Assembly (NCBI GenBank): GCA_900768875.1
Contig: CAAGEP010000014.1
Coordinates: 1 to 56,655, forward strand
DNA: 56,655 nucleotides
Direction of reading: 5' to 3'
Origin: Alphaproteobacteria bacterium
Lineage (GTDB): Bacteria; Pseudomonadota; Alphaproteobacteria; CAAGCB01; CAG-977
Part shown: positions 9,055-17,626 of the stretch, piece after piece
How the letters are laid out: every line of letters begins with the position of its first letter
How positions within the stretch are numbered: the stretch's first letter is position 1
The notes under the pieces: model-generated
What the model saw: the letters and a program-made list of their open reading frames with translations, nothing else
Database searches by the model: none
What the model was told of the DNA's origin: nothing
Made by a program: the position numbers and the translations under genes

Positions 9055-10133
9055 TGTTTGCTTTCCACCATTTGTTCCGCCAAAGCGGCGATTGTTTCAA
9101 CAACGTTTTCGGCGTTAATCGGTTCTTTTTGAACACCTTTGACAAACAGCAAAGCTTTGCCGTTGCCGCCGCCGCAAACGCCGATATCGGCGCCGTGCGC
9201 TTCCCCCGGACCATTCACGACACAGCCCATCACCGCGATTTTCAGCGGGTCGGAGATATGTTCCAAACGGACTTCCAACGCTTTGACGACGCTTTCGACG
9301 TCAATGCCGCGCCGCGCGCACGTCGGACAGGACACGATGCGGACACCGTGATAGCGCAATCCCAGAGTACGCAGAATTTCAAAGCCGACTTTGATTTCTT
9401 CGGTCACGTCGGCGGTCAGCGAAACGCGCAATGTGTCGCCGATGCCCTGCATCAGCAAAGACCCGATGCCCAACGCGGATTTGACCGTTCCCGCGCGCAG
9501 TCCGCCCGCTTCGGTCACGCCCAGATGCAGCGGATAGTCGCATTGTTCCGCCAGCTGACGGTAAGCTTCCATCATCATCAGCGTATCCGACGATTTGACC
9601 GAGATTTTAAAGTTGAAAAAGTCGTTATCCTCTAAAATCTTGGCATGCTGCAGCGCGCTTTCGACCATGGCTTCGGGGCAGGGTTCGCCGTATTTATCCA
9701 GCAAAGCCTTGTCCAAAGACCCGCCGTTGACGCCGATGCGCATGGAACAGTTATGGTCTTTTGCGGCTTTAATCACTTCGCGCACGCGATCGGCGGAACC
9801 GATGTTCCCCGGATTGATGCGCAAGCACGCCGCGCCCGCTTCGGCGGATTCGATGGCGCGTTTATAGTGGAAATGAATGTCGGCGACAACCGGCACTTTG
9901 ACCTGCTTGACGATTTCGCGCAAAGCGGCGGTCGATTCTTCGTCGGGGCAGGACACGCGCACGATATCCGCGCCGACGGCTTCCAAAGCGCGAATTTGCG
10001 CCACCGTCGCCGCAACATCCTTGGTCGGCGTGTTCGTCATGGATTGAACGGAAATCGGCGCACCGTCGCCTACGGGGACTTTGCCGACATAAACGCGGCG
10101 GGATTTCCGACGCTTGATTTCAAACTTTTGCAT
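9051..10133 (-). CDS. ispG: 4-hydroxy-3-methylbut-2-en-1-yl diphosphate synthase IspG (GcpE)
   Basis: IspG converts MEcPP to HMBPP in the MEP isoprenoid pathway using a 4Fe-4S cluster. The 360-residue protein begins with the TIM-barrel part (SVQSMTNTPTKD, RVSCPDEES, VADIHFHY) and ends with the cluster domain, with cysteines in SCPTCARRG and AVMGCVVNGPGEA. This is the short two-domain bacterial form. The gene starts at the rodZ stop (TAATG), a neighbourhood also seen in many other proteobacteria. Confidence 0.97.
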   Translation of the reverse strand: MQKFEIKRRKSRRVYVGKVPVGDGAPISVQSMTNTPTKDVAATVAQIRALEAVGADIVRVSCPDEESTAALREIVKQVKVPVVADIHFHYKRAIESAEAGAACLRINPGNIGSADRVREVIKAAKDHNCSMRIGVNGGSLDKALLDKYGEPCPEAMVESALQHAKILEDNDFFNFKISVKSSDTLMMMEAYRQLAEQCDYPLHLGVTEAGGLRAGTVKSALGIGSLLMQGIGDTLRVSLTADVTEEIKVGFEILRTLGLRYHGVRIVSCPTCARRGIDVESVVKALEVRLEHISDPLKIAVMGCVVNGPGEAHGADIGVCGGGNGKALLFVKGVQKEPINAENVVETIAALAEQMVESKQ

Positions 10134-11095
10134 TATTCATCCAACTCCGCTGCTTCTTCTTGAATAAAATTATCGGGATTCAAAGGAACGTTGGCGCGCA
10201 AAGCTCCTTTCGGTCCGACGGGCGGCATCAGTTCGCCGTCCAAAAAGACGTCCAATCCGCCCGCGTTGCCCGTTTTCAAAAACAAATTTTCGGAATTGCG
10301 GGAAACCTGATAACGGTCGCCTTTGTTCAGCACACGGGAAATCAAAATGTTTTCGCCGCGTCTGACTTCAATCCACGACGCTTCGTTCGCCACCAGCACC
10401 AACCGCGGATTGACGTTGCGCTGTCCGTAAACATGAATGTTTTCAACGGCTTCCTCAACGGGCGCGCGTTGGGCGGGAATTGCACTTTCAGCAACCTCGG
10501 GGGTGCTGACAACAGCGTTTCCGTCCGCCTGTTCTTCCGCGGCGGCGGGAACTTGAGGTTTTTTGGGCGGAACGGGAGGAACGGGAGCTTCAACCACCGT
10601 TTTCACCGCAGGTTCGGCCGTTTGTTCGGGCAAAGGATACGATTCATCCAAAACCGTCACCGCTTCGGATTCCGGTGCGGCGACAACCACGACGGGGTCG
10701 TTTGCATGAAAAGCTTTCCACACGCAGAAAATCGCAATCAGCACTGTCGCCGACACAATCAAAGTTGTGGGTTTTGGCGTCAGCGTTTCGCTTTCGGATT
10801 CTTCAATTCGTTCCGCGTCCGCCTCGGCTTCCGCGACTCTACCCGACATTTCCCGCTTGTATTCGGAGACGGTTTTATCCGCGTCCAGCCCCAAATAAGC
10901 GGCGTAGCTGCGAACGAACCCCTGCGCGTAAGCATCCCCCGGCAGATCTTTGGTATTACCGTTTTCCAAAGCTTCCAAAAATCTGGCGCGGATGCACAAA
11001 TACGCCGCAACATCCTGCAATTCCAACTTTTTCGCCAAACGGGCGCGGCGTAATGTTTCCCCGACGGTGTCCGTTTCCTGATTTTCCTCAGCCAT
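10133..11095 (-). CDS. rodZ: RodZ-like cell-shape protein (HTH_25 / DUF4115)
   Basis: RodZ links MreB filaments to the cell-wall elongation machinery at the inner membrane. The 320-residue protein has an N-terminal cytoplasmic helix-turn-helix (GETLRRARLAKKLELQDVA; TKDLPGDAYAQGFVRSYA), a single membrane span at about residues 110-128, a long Pro/Ala/Val/Glu-rich periplasmic linker (130-235) and a C-terminal DUF4115 beta domain with the typical SWIEVRRGENIL. The order rodZ-ispG-hisS supports the call. The start has a purine-rich site (AAAGGAAAAA) upstream. Confidence 0.92.
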   Translation of the reverse strand: MAEENQETDTVGETLRRARLAKKLELQDVAAYLCIRARFLEALENGNTKDLPGDAYAQGFVRSYAAYLGLDADKTVSEYKREMSGRVAEAEADAERIEESESETLTPKPTTLIVSATVLIAIFCVWKAFHANDPVVVVAAPESEAVTVLDESYPLPEQTAEPAVKTVVEAPVPPVPPKKPQVPAAAEEQADGNAVVSTPEVAESAIPAQRAPVEEAVENIHVYGQRNVNPRLVLVANEASWIEVRRGENILISRVLNKGDRYQVSRNSENLFLKTGNAGGLDVFLDGELMPPVGPKGALRANVPLNPDNFIQEEAAELDE

Positions 11096-11110
11096 CGTTT
11101 TTCCTTTCGA

Positions 11111-12115
11111 TTAAGCCTTTTGCCAACGGGTCAAAGCGGCTTCGGCGTCGCTGACCAATTCCCGAACAATATCGGTGGCGGGCTTGATGTCTTTGACCAG
11201 TCCGACGCTTTGTCCCGCCATGACGGATCCGTTTTCGACATCGCCGTCAATCACGGCGCGGCGCAAAGCCCCGCCCCAGAAATGTTCGATTTGCATTTGC
11301 GCGTCTTTCAGCTCGATTTTTCCCTGCTGATACTTTTCAATCATTTCCAGCTGGAACGCCATAAAGCGCTTCGTGCCTTCGTTCGCCAAAGCGCGAACGG
11401 GAATGACGGGAAAGCGCGCGTCCAGCTGAACGGTCGGAACGGCGTCGCGGGCGTTGGCTTTGATGAACGCCTGCTTGAAGTTCGGATGCGCGATGCATTC
11501 CGAAGCGCACACAAAACGGGTGCCAAGCTGACATCCCGCCGCGCCCATCGCCAAAAACGCCGCCATCATTTCGCCCGAACCGATGCCGCCCGCGACAAAC
11601 ACGGGAACGTCTTTGACGGCGGGCAGGATTTCCTGCACCAAAACGTTCGTGGCGACGGGGCCGATATGACCGCCTGCTTCCGTTCCTTCCAAAATCAGCG
11701 CGTCAACGCCGGAACGCAGCAGCTTTTTCGCCAGAACCAAGGCGGGCGCAAAGCACATCACTTTGATGCCCGCGTCTTTCAATTCCTTGACCCACGCGAC
11801 GTTGGGAATGCCACCGCCCAAAATGACGTGCGACACTTTTTGGCGCACGCAAACGGCGACCAGTTCCTCGATTTGCGGATGCATGGTCATGATGTTGACG
11901 CCGAAGTTTTTATCGGTCAGCTTGCGGATTTCGTCGATTTCGCCCGACAGCATTTCGGGAGGCATCGCGCCGCCCGCCAACACGCCGAAAGCCCCCGCGT
12001 TCGACACCGCGGCGACCAAATGATGTTCGGAAACCCACGACATCGCGCCGCACATAATCGCGTACTGCGTCCCTAAGAAATCCGTGCCTTTCCGCCAAAA
12101 CGAATCGATTAACAT
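11111..12115 (-). CDS. NAD(P)H-dependent flavin oxidoreductase (FabK / nitronate monooxygenase family)
   Basis: A TIM-barrel FMN enzyme of 334 residues. The family signatures are AGAFGVLAGG, DKNFGVNIMT, the FMN phosphate-binding EAGGHIGPVATNVL and FVAGGIGSGEMMAAFLAMGA. Members act either as enoyl-ACP reductase II (FabK), completing fatty-acid elongation, or as nitronate monooxygenase. LTDKNFGVNIM and EGTEAGGHIG are close to FabK, and no other enoyl-ACP reductase is in the window, but the family cannot be split reliably by eye. The start overlaps the lysC stop by seven bases, with GGAG just upstream inside lysC. Confidence 0.8.
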   Translation of the reverse strand: MLIDSFWRKGTDFLGTQYAIMCGAMSWVSEHHLVAAVSNAGAFGVLAGGAMPPEMLSGEIDEIRKLTDKNFGVNIMTMHPQIEELVAVCVRQKVSHVILGGGIPNVAWVKELKDAGIKVMCFAPALVLAKKLLRSGVDALILEGTEAGGHIGPVATNVLVQEILPAVKDVPVFVAGGIGSGEMMAAFLAMGAAGCQLGTRFVCASECIAHPNFKQAFIKANARDAVPTVQLDARFPVIPVRALANEGTKRFMAFQLEMIEKYQQGKIELKDAQMQIEHFWGGALRRAVIDGDVENGSVMAGQSVGLVKDIKPATDIVRELVSDAEAALTRWQKA

Positions 12116-13347
12116 GCCGCATTCTCCTTTTTATCCAGATTGAAAGCGGCGTGCAAAGCGCGCACCGCCAGTTCCGCATAGTCGGCGGGAATCAGAACGC
12201 TGATTTTGATTTCGGACGTCGAAATCGCCTGAACGTTGATGCCTTTTTCGGACAGAGCCGCAAACATTTTGCGCGCGATGCCCGTATGAGTGCGCATACC
12301 GACGCCGACCAAAGACACTTTGACGCAATCGGTATCGGAAACGATTTTTTCATACCCGATACGGTCGCGATTTTTTTCCAAAACCGCCATGGCTTTTTTC
12401 AGTTCGGATTCGGGCAAAGTGAATGTAATGTCCGTATGCGCCCCGTCCGCCGCGTCGGACTGAACAATCATATCGACGCAAATGTTGGCGTCAGCCATCG
12501 CGTCGAAAATCGCCGCCGAAACGCCCGGTTCGTCGCGCAACCCCGCCAAAGTGATTTTGGCTTCGTCCCGACTGTAAGTAATGCCGCTGATAATTTCTTT
12601 TTCCACGATGTCTTCCTCATCACAAATGGTTGTTCCGACGGGATTTTCCGCAAAGCTGGAAACCACGCGCAGATTGACTTGATACTTCATTGCCAGTTCG
12701 ACGGAACGGGTTTGCAGGACTTTCGCGCCCAAAGACGCCATTTCCAGCATTTCCTCGTAAGTCACTTTGTCCAGCTTGCGGGCGTTTTTCACAAAGCGCG
12801 GATCGGTCGTGTAAACGCCGTCCACGTCCGTGTAAATATCGCAGCGATCGGCGTTCAGCACCGCCGCCAAAGCCACCGCCGACGTGTCCGACCCGCCGCG
12901 TCCCAGCGTCGTAATCCGCCCCGCGGCGTTGACGCCTTGGAATCCCGCGACAACGGGAACGATGCCCTTGTCCAGACACGCTTTCAGTCGTTCGGCGTCG
13001 ATTTGTTCGATGCGCGCTTTGGAAGCGGAATTGTCCGTCAAAACGGGAACCTGCCAGCCCGCAAACGATTGCGCGGGAACACCCGCCGCCTGCAAAGCCA
13101 TTGCCAACAGCCCGATGGTCACCTGTTCGCCCGTCGACACGACAACATCGTATTCTTCGGGGCTGTAATCGGGGGAAACGTCCTGACAGAACTTGACCAG
13201 CTGATTGGTCACGCCCGCCATTGCCGACACGACGACAACGACCTGATTGCCTTTATCGACCTCGGCTTTGACTTTTTTGGCAACGTTTTGGATGCGTTCG
13301 ATGTCCGCAACCGAAGTGCCGCCGAATTTCTGTACGATACACGCCAT
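12109..13347 (-). CDS. lysC: Aspartate kinase
   Basis: Aspartokinase phosphorylates aspartate in the first step towards lysine (and diaminopimelate), threonine and methionine. The 412-residue protein has the kinase signature VQKFGGTSVADIERI at its start, LGRGGSDTSAVALA in the catalytic domain, TDVDGVYTTDPR, and two C-terminal ACT domains (VSLVGVGMRTHTGIARKM; INVQAISTSEIKISVLI) that bind the feedback inhibitor. Length and layout match the monofunctional alphaproteobacterial enzyme. The ATG at 13347 is chosen over 13365 because AGGA precedes it and MACIVQKFGG fits the family. It is the first gene of the chain that ends in prfA. Confidence 0.96.
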   Translation of the reverse strand: MACIVQKFGGTSVADIERIQNVAKKVKAEVDKGNQVVVVVSAMAGVTNQLVKFCQDVSPDYSPEEYDVVVSTGEQVTIGLLAMALQAAGVPAQSFAGWQVPVLTDNSASKARIEQIDAERLKACLDKGIVPVVAGFQGVNAAGRITTLGRGGSDTSAVALAAVLNADRCDIYTDVDGVYTTDPRFVKNARKLDKVTYEEMLEMASLGAKVLQTRSVELAMKYQVNLRVVSSFAENPVGTTICDEEDIVEKEIISGITYSRDEAKITLAGLRDEPGVSAAIFDAMADANICVDMIVQSDAADGAHTDITFTLPESELKKAMAVLEKNRDRIGYEKIVSDTDCVKVSLVGVGMRTHTGIARKMFAALSEKGINVQAISTSEIKISVLIPADYAELAVRALHAAFNLDKKENAAC

Positions 13348-13387
13348 TTTAAAGTCCTGATACACCTTAAAAACAATAAATCGTTTT

Positions 13388-13416
13388 TATATAACGCACT
13401 TGGCTTGACAACGCAA
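13388..13416 (-). promoter_or_regulatory. Putative sigma-70 promoter for lysC
   Basis: On the minus strand TTGCGT (13411-13416) and TATATA (13388-13393) are separated by 17 bases, upstream of the lysC ATG. It overlaps the divergent promoter for the cupin gene. Confidence 0.45.
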
Positions 13417-13433
13417 GAATTTGCTTTAAAGAT
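13405..13433 (+). promoter_or_regulatory. Putative sigma-70 promoter for the cupin gene
   Basis: A perfect TTGACA (13405-13410) is followed after 16-17 bases by a poor -10 (TAAAGA/AAAGAT). It lies 35-60 bases upstream of the cupin ATG in the divergent intergenic region. Confidence 0.45.
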
Positions 13434-13468
13434 TCGTCAAAGAATCGATTCTTCGGAAAGGAGCAGAC

Positions 13469-13831
13469 ATGGCAGTCAAATACGAACGGGGCGCGCACGA
13501 CACGCGTCCGTGGGGAACATGGGAAGTGCTGGATACGGGCGACAGACACACCGTCAAGCGAATCGTCGTCGTCCCGAACGGCAAGCTGTCTTTGCAAAGC
13601 CACGACCACCGCGACGAACATTGGATTATCGTCGACGGCACGGCGGAAGTCACCGTCGGCGACAAAGTTTTTACCGCGACGGCGAACACCCCTGTTTTCA
13701 TTCCCGCGAAAACCAAGCACAGAATCCGCAACAGCGGCGAAACCCCGATGATTTTCATCGAAGTCCAAACGGGCGACGAACTGGATGAAAACGACATCGT
13801 CCGCTACGAAGACGTGTACGGGCGCGTTTAA
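13469..13831 (+). CDS. Cupin protein of the type II mannose-6-phosphate isomerase family
   Basis: A 120-residue single-domain cupin that matches the C-terminal isomerase half of bifunctional mannose-1-phosphate guanylyltransferase / phosphomannose isomerase. It shows RPWGTWEVLD, VKRIVVVPNGKLSLQSHDHR, EHWIIVDGTAEV, the metal-binding histidines (HDHRDEHW) and the terminal FIEVQTGDELDENDIVRYED. It probably isomerises mannose 6-phosphate and fructose 6-phosphate or a related sugar. There is no nucleotidyltransferase domain. GGAAAGGAG lies ahead of the ATG. The stop overlaps the convergent comF stop in TTAA. Confidence 0.85.
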   Translation: MAVKYERGAHDTRPWGTWEVLDTGDRHTVKRIVVVPNGKLSLQSHDHRDEHWIIVDGTAEVTVGDKVFTATANTPVFIPAKTKHRIRNSGETPMIFIEVQTGDELDENDIVRYEDVYGRV

Positions 13832-14442
13832 TCCCGCACGGCTTTCGCAAACGTCAGCAGGCGCACTTCTTTCGCCCCCGCCGCGCGCAACACGGCGGCA
13901 CAGGCGTTGAAGGTCGCGCCCGTCGTCGTTACGTCGTCAACAACAACGACGACTTTGCCTTTGATGTCGCCTTTGTTGAATTCAAACGCTTTTCGGACGT
14001 TTTCAAAACGCTTGGAACGGTCGGATTGTTTACCCGTCATCTTGACGCGCTTCAGCACGAACGGGTCGTGCCTGACGCCCGATTCCGCCGCCACCGCGTT
14101 TGCCAGCAAAGCGGCTTGATTGTATTTGCGCACGAACAGACGGCGGCGGTGCAAAGGAACGGAAACCAGCACGTCCGCCCCGCTTAAAACGGACTGTCCC
14201 GCCCGCGCCGTCATCTTCCCCAACATCGGGGCAAGATGCGCCGCATCCGCGTATTTCAACGCCAGCAGCAGCTGTTTGCTGACGTCGCCGTAGACAACGG
14301 CGGACGCGGCGGCAGAGGTCGAACCTTTGTAAAAAATCAGCTTGGCGTAGCAGTCGGCGCACAAAGCCCCCGCTTGTCCGATTCTGCCGCCGCAAACGGG
14401 ACACACGGGCGGAAACAGTAAATTCAGCAACGTTTCAAACAT
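13828..14442 (-). CDS. comF: ComF-family phosphoribosyltransferase-like protein
   Basis: A 204-residue protein with an N-terminal zinc-finger-like pair CPVCGG (14-19) and CADC (28-31) and a C-terminal PRTase fold with the PRPP loop VVVVDDVTTTGAT. ComF proteins take part in DNA uptake in competent bacteria, at the cytoplasmic side of the membrane, but are also universal in non-competent ones as putative phosphoribosyltransferases. The KRVKMTGKQSDRSKRFENVR segment is the typical ComF signature. No other competence gene is in the window. Confidence 0.9.
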   Translation of the reverse strand: MFETLLNLLFPPVCPVCGGRIGQAGALCADCYAKLIFYKGSTSAAASAVVYGDVSKQLLLALKYADAAHLAPMLGKMTARAGQSVLSGADVLVSVPLHRRRLFVRKYNQAALLANAVAAESGVRHDPFVLKRVKMTGKQSDRSKRFENVRKAFEFNKGDIKGKVVVVVDDVTTTGATFNACAAVLRAAGAKEVRLLTFAKAVRD

Positions 14443-14509
14443 AAAAAACTGGTCAATCCCTAAAAATGTGATATATAGTCGGATTATACGTAAAAAAGCG
14501 GGGGTTGTA

Positions 14510-15043
14510 ATGAAAAAATATTTTGTTCTTTTCGTGCTGGCATTGGCGGGATGTTCGGCCGTTCCCTATGAATACGACGGCGCGGCGGAGTTGGATGTCG
14601 AATTCGTTCAACCGACGAAATGGAACGGAAAAACGATTCCCGCACAGCAAACCTGCCGCCGCGAAGGCGGACGCGGATCAACCCCGCCTTTGTATGTCGC
14701 GTCGATTCCGCCCGAAACAAACTTGATTATTCTGGAAATCAACAATCTTGACGTTTCCGGTTTGGAAAAAGCAGGACAGGGCAGCATCGGATTCTATCAC
14801 GACGGTTCCGCTTCCGCCGTTTTAATGCCCGTCCCCGGCGAAACGTTCCGTCTGCCGTCGTTCGCGTTCGAGGAAAAAGCCAGCAAAATCAATCCCGCAC
14901 AGCCATGGCCGTACATGCCGCCGTGTCATTTGAAGAACCGCCTTTACACGGCAACCGTTTTGGCGGTCAAACGCACGGGATCGTTTGACAAGCAAGTCAC
15001 CCGTGTGCTGGGTGTCGGAATGATTGATTTAGGCCGGTATTAA
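14510..15043 (+). CDS. Predicted lipoprotein, possibly PEBP-like
   Basis: Starting at 14510 the protein (177 residues) has a clear lipoprotein signal, MKKYFVLFVLALAGC, with the lipobox cysteine at 15. The mature part contains SIPPETNLIILEINNLD, GSIGFYHDG and a late PPCHLKNRLYTATVLAVKR. These resemble in order and spacing the phosphatidylethanolamine-binding protein (PEBP/YbhB) fold, whose members end in a similar Y-x-FTVYAL strand. That assignment is tentative. Two cysteines (about 50 and 144) could form a disulfide. Its stop overlaps the convergent downstream gene by four bases (TTAA). Confidence 0.7.
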   Translation: MKKYFVLFVLALAGCSAVPYEYDGAAELDVEFVQPTKWNGKTIPAQQTCRREGGRGSTPPLYVASIPPETNLIILEINNLDVSGLEKAGQGSIGFYHDGSASAVLMPVPGETFRLPSFAFEEKASKINPAQPWPYMPPCHLKNRLYTATVLAVKRTGSFDKQVTRVLGVGMIDLGRY

Positions 15044-16041
15044 AAACTGAACCGCGTATCGGAAACCGTATCGGCATCCTTGTCGCTCATTTTGTCAAAA
15101 TCGTCGTCTTCCAGTGAAACGTCTTCCAAAACGACGGAAGCGTCCAAAAAAGTTTCCGTTATTTCCGCAGATAAAACCGCCCCTTGGTTCAAACCGCCCC
15201 AAATTAACGCCTCTTCATCGTCGGGCGTTCCGTATTTCTGAATCAGCAACAGCAAAAAGTCCCGCCGTCGGGCGTTTTTCAAATAAACGCCCTCTTCCGT
15301 CACACCCAAAGAGTGATCCCCCTTGCCGACATAACGGATTCTGAACGCGCGATTACCCGTATAAAAGCTGGTAAAATCGACATACAACCGTTCCTTTTTG
15401 GTTTTGTTTTCAAAAAACAGCTGTTGAATGTATTGAGAATTGTCATGCTTGGCCAGTTCGTCAACGCAGCGTTTCATGTCCGAATATTTTTGCCCTGCAG
15501 CGGCTCCGTTCAAACAATCCCGCCGATAGCGCCATTCGTCCAGTTGCGGAATGCTTCTGCTGATGCGTTTAAGCTTGAAACCGTGTGACTCGGCGGCTTC
15601 AATGGCCTGTTCGGGCAACTGTTTCAGCGAAACCCCCGCAACATCGAATTTATCCACACGGGAATCGGTCTGTTTCTTTTTGATTTTTTTCAGTCGCATT
15701 TCATACAGCGACATTCCCGATTCTTTTTTGGGCGCGACATTTTTTCCGACGGACGGCATACGCTCTTTTTCCGCGCTTCCCAATGCCGGCAAAGCGGGTT
15801 TTGCAACAGGTTTCGGCGTCGGCCGCTCAGCCGTCCGGACGACGGGCTTTGAAGGAACGGCAGCAGCTTTCGGAACGCTTTGCGGCACAGAAACGGGCGC
15901 AGGCGCACTTTTTGCTTTCGGAGAATCCGCCGCCGGCAAAGAGCTTTGCAAATCGTCCTCGTCAAACAAATCGTCCATCGTTTGCGCCGAAATCGCCGGA
16001 GAAAACAACAGCATTGAAAATAGGATAAAAACTTGCTTCAT
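15040..16041 (-). CDS. Exported protein of unknown function with Pro/Ala-rich linker
   Basis: The ATG at 16041 gives a 333-residue protein with a Sec signal peptide (MKQVFILFSMLLFSPAISA) cut near residue 19. Residues 20-100 are an acidic stretch followed by a Pro/Ala/Val linker; residues 125-320 look like a folded domain with a basic patch (LKKIKKKQTDSR), two cysteines in RRDCLNGAAAGQKYSDMKRC and a QKYGTPDDEEALIWGG motif. The C-terminus is strongly acidic. No family is recognised. GTP-D-E-E-A-L-I-W-G resembles segments of small DUFs found in periplasmic proteins, but no function follows. Confidence 0.65.
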   Translation of the reverse strand: MKQVFILFSMLLFSPAISAQTMDDLFDEDDLQSSLPAADSPKAKSAPAPVSVPQSVPKAAAVPSKPVVRTAERPTPKPVAKPALPALGSAEKERMPSVGKNVAPKKESGMSLYEMRLKKIKKKQTDSRVDKFDVAGVSLKQLPEQAIEAAESHGFKLKRISRSIPQLDEWRYRRDCLNGAAAGQKYSDMKRCVDELAKHDNSQYIQQLFFENKTKKERLYVDFTSFYTGNRAFRIRYVGKGDHSLGVTEEGVYLKNARRRDFLLLLIQKYGTPDDEEALIWGGLNQGAVLSAEITETFLDASVVLEDVSLEDDDFDKMSDKDADTVSDTRFSF

Positions 16042-16125
16042 CGCACCTGCTGATAAGAAAGGATTAACATTCGACATTTATAGTATAAACAGAGTGTTAC
16101 TTTTTTTTAAACAGGAAAGCGAATT

Positions 16126-16680
16126 ATGACAAAAATTAAATCCTTGGGCGTTTTTTGCGGATCGGCCGACGGCAAGAATCCCGCTTATGTCAAAGCTGCC
16201 GGGAAATTGGGAAAAACGCTTGCCGAAAACAATGTGGAATTGATTTACGGTGCGGGACACGTCGGCATGATGGGTGCGGTCGCCCGCGGCGCGCTGGAAA
16301 ACGGCGGACGCGTTATCGGCATTATTAACACTTTGCTGCAGGATCGCGAAAAACAAATTTTCAAATTGACGGAATTGAAAATCCTGCCATCTTTGCATAT
16401 CCGCAAAGACGCCATGTTCGCCGCGTCCGACGCTTTTTGCATTCTGCCGGGAGGAATCGGCACGCTGGACGAAGTGTTTGAAATCGTAACCTTGAAACAA
16501 ATCGGTGAACACAACAAACCGATTATCATGTACAATGAAAACGGCTTTTGGGAACCTTACCGCGCGATTATCGAACGTCTGATTGACGAAGGCTATGTCA
16601 AACCGGAACACGCGAAACTGGTTACTTACGTCGACAAAGTCGAAGACATTCTGCCCGCCATTGATGCGGAAATCAGCTGA
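16126..16680 (+). CDS. LOG-family protein (nucleoside 5'-monophosphate phosphoribohydrolase-like)
   Basis: A 184-residue Rossmann-like protein of the LOG/TIGR00730 family, with VFCGSADGKNPAY at the N-terminus, the GAGHVGMMGAVA loop and the active-site motif PGGIGTLDEVFE. Plant and bacterial LOG enzymes release cytokinin bases from riboside monophosphates; in most bacteria they act as general nucleoside-monophosphate hydrolases. Both the catalytic Arg (HIRKDAMF) and Glu (TLDE) regions are intact. AGGAAAG precedes the ATG. It is a single gene, divergent from the upstream exported protein. Confidence 0.9.
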   Translation: MTKIKSLGVFCGSADGKNPAYVKAAGKLGKTLAENNVELIYGAGHVGMMGAVARGALENGGRVIGIINTLLQDREKQIFKLTELKILPSLHIRKDAMFAASDAFCILPGGIGTLDEVFEIVTLKQIGEHNKPIIMYNENGFWEPYRAIIERLIDEGYVKPEHAKLVTYVDKVEDILPAIDAEIS

Positions 16681-16696
16681 AAAACCGAAATCCCCG

Positions 16697-17530
16697 TCAA
16701 TTCGGCAACACCAGAGCCAAAGCGGAATACTGCGGTGCCAGCATGTGGTTGGCACCGTATGTGATTCCGATTTTTTCGGCGGCCGCTTCACGCACCAAAG
16801 CCGCCGCGATTTTTCCCTCTTGCGCATCCAGCGGATAAACGTTTCCCGTACAGCAACCTTCCCTGTTGATTTTTTCCGCCGTGTATTCCGTCATCGCGCG
16901 CACCGTTTCGCGCACAAAGCCGTCCAAACAGCCGTATTCGGCATCTTGCCCCAGCAACAGCCATTTTTTGGCGACATCGCCCGCGTTTTTTCCCACGGTA
17001 ACCGCCACAACGGCAACGGTCGAAAACGTTTCTTGCGAAAATTTGTCCGCCAAAGAAATCCCGTCCGCCCGCCGTTTGAAATTGATTGTCACGGCGACCG
17101 TTTTGCCGTCGGCTTTGTAAAAATTGACGGAATCCCCCTCCGCCTTTGCCCGCATATACACATACACGGCGCGGGGATGCAAGATATTTTCGCGTTCGCA
17201 AACGGCACGCACATCGTTTAAAACGGGGATTAAATCCGTATTGACCCGATCGCACCATTCATCGCGGTTTTCCTCGGCTTTCAGCGCGCACCCCCAACGT
17301 TTTTCAAACAGCGACAATTCGTCCAGATAGGGAATCAAAACCGCGATTTTATCCTGTTCGACAACAACGGGTGTGTACAAAGGAACCTGTATCAAAGGCA
17401 AAGCGGCCTGATTGTCCGCACCGAACAAAACGTGAGGCAAAGCTTCGGCGTAATCGAAAGCGGCCGCGGCTTGCTCCTCCTGCTTTCCGAACAGCGTGTC
17501 TACAATTTGTTTTTCGGTGTTTCCCGTCAT
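16697..17530 (-). CDS. Stand-alone protein resembling the MetH (B12-dependent methionine synthase) activation domain
   Basis: The ATG at 17530, with GGGG six bases upstream, gives 277 residues. The C-terminal half matches the pattern of MetH-reactivation-like proteins: VAVVAVTVGK (in place of the usual AVTIG), GCLDGFVRETVRAMTEYTAE, YPLDAQEGKIAAALVREAAA, then KIGITYGANHMLAPQYSALA (in place of the usual KIGITLTESxMMxPxKSVSA). In MetH this domain binds S-adenosylmethionine and remethylates inactive cobalamin. Free-standing homologues often accompany split methionine synthases or corrinoid activators. The N-terminal 110 residues are unrecognised. No methionine synthase gene is in the window. Confidence 0.6.
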   Translation of the reverse strand: MTGNTEKQIVDTLFGKQEEQAAAAFDYAEALPHVLFGADNQAALPLIQVPLYTPVVVEQDKIAVLIPYLDELSLFEKRWGCALKAEENRDEWCDRVNTDLIPVLNDVRAVCERENILHPRAVYVYMRAKAEGDSVNFYKADGKTVAVTINFKRRADGISLADKFSQETFSTVAVVAVTVGKNAGDVAKKWLLLGQDAEYGCLDGFVRETVRAMTEYTAEKINREGCCTGNVYPLDAQEGKIAAALVREAAAEKIGITYGANHMLAPQYSALALVLPN

Positions 17531-17626
17531 TTCATACCCCGTTTTGCAAATCAAGGTATCTTTTTTTCGGCGGCTTGGCAAAGAAAAACTTGTTTGATTC
17601 CGGAAAGCGCGATATTTTGAGCGATT

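Noticed and set aside
12151..13788. 545-residue open frame on the plus strand
   Set aside because: Antisense of lysC running into the cupin in the wrong frame.
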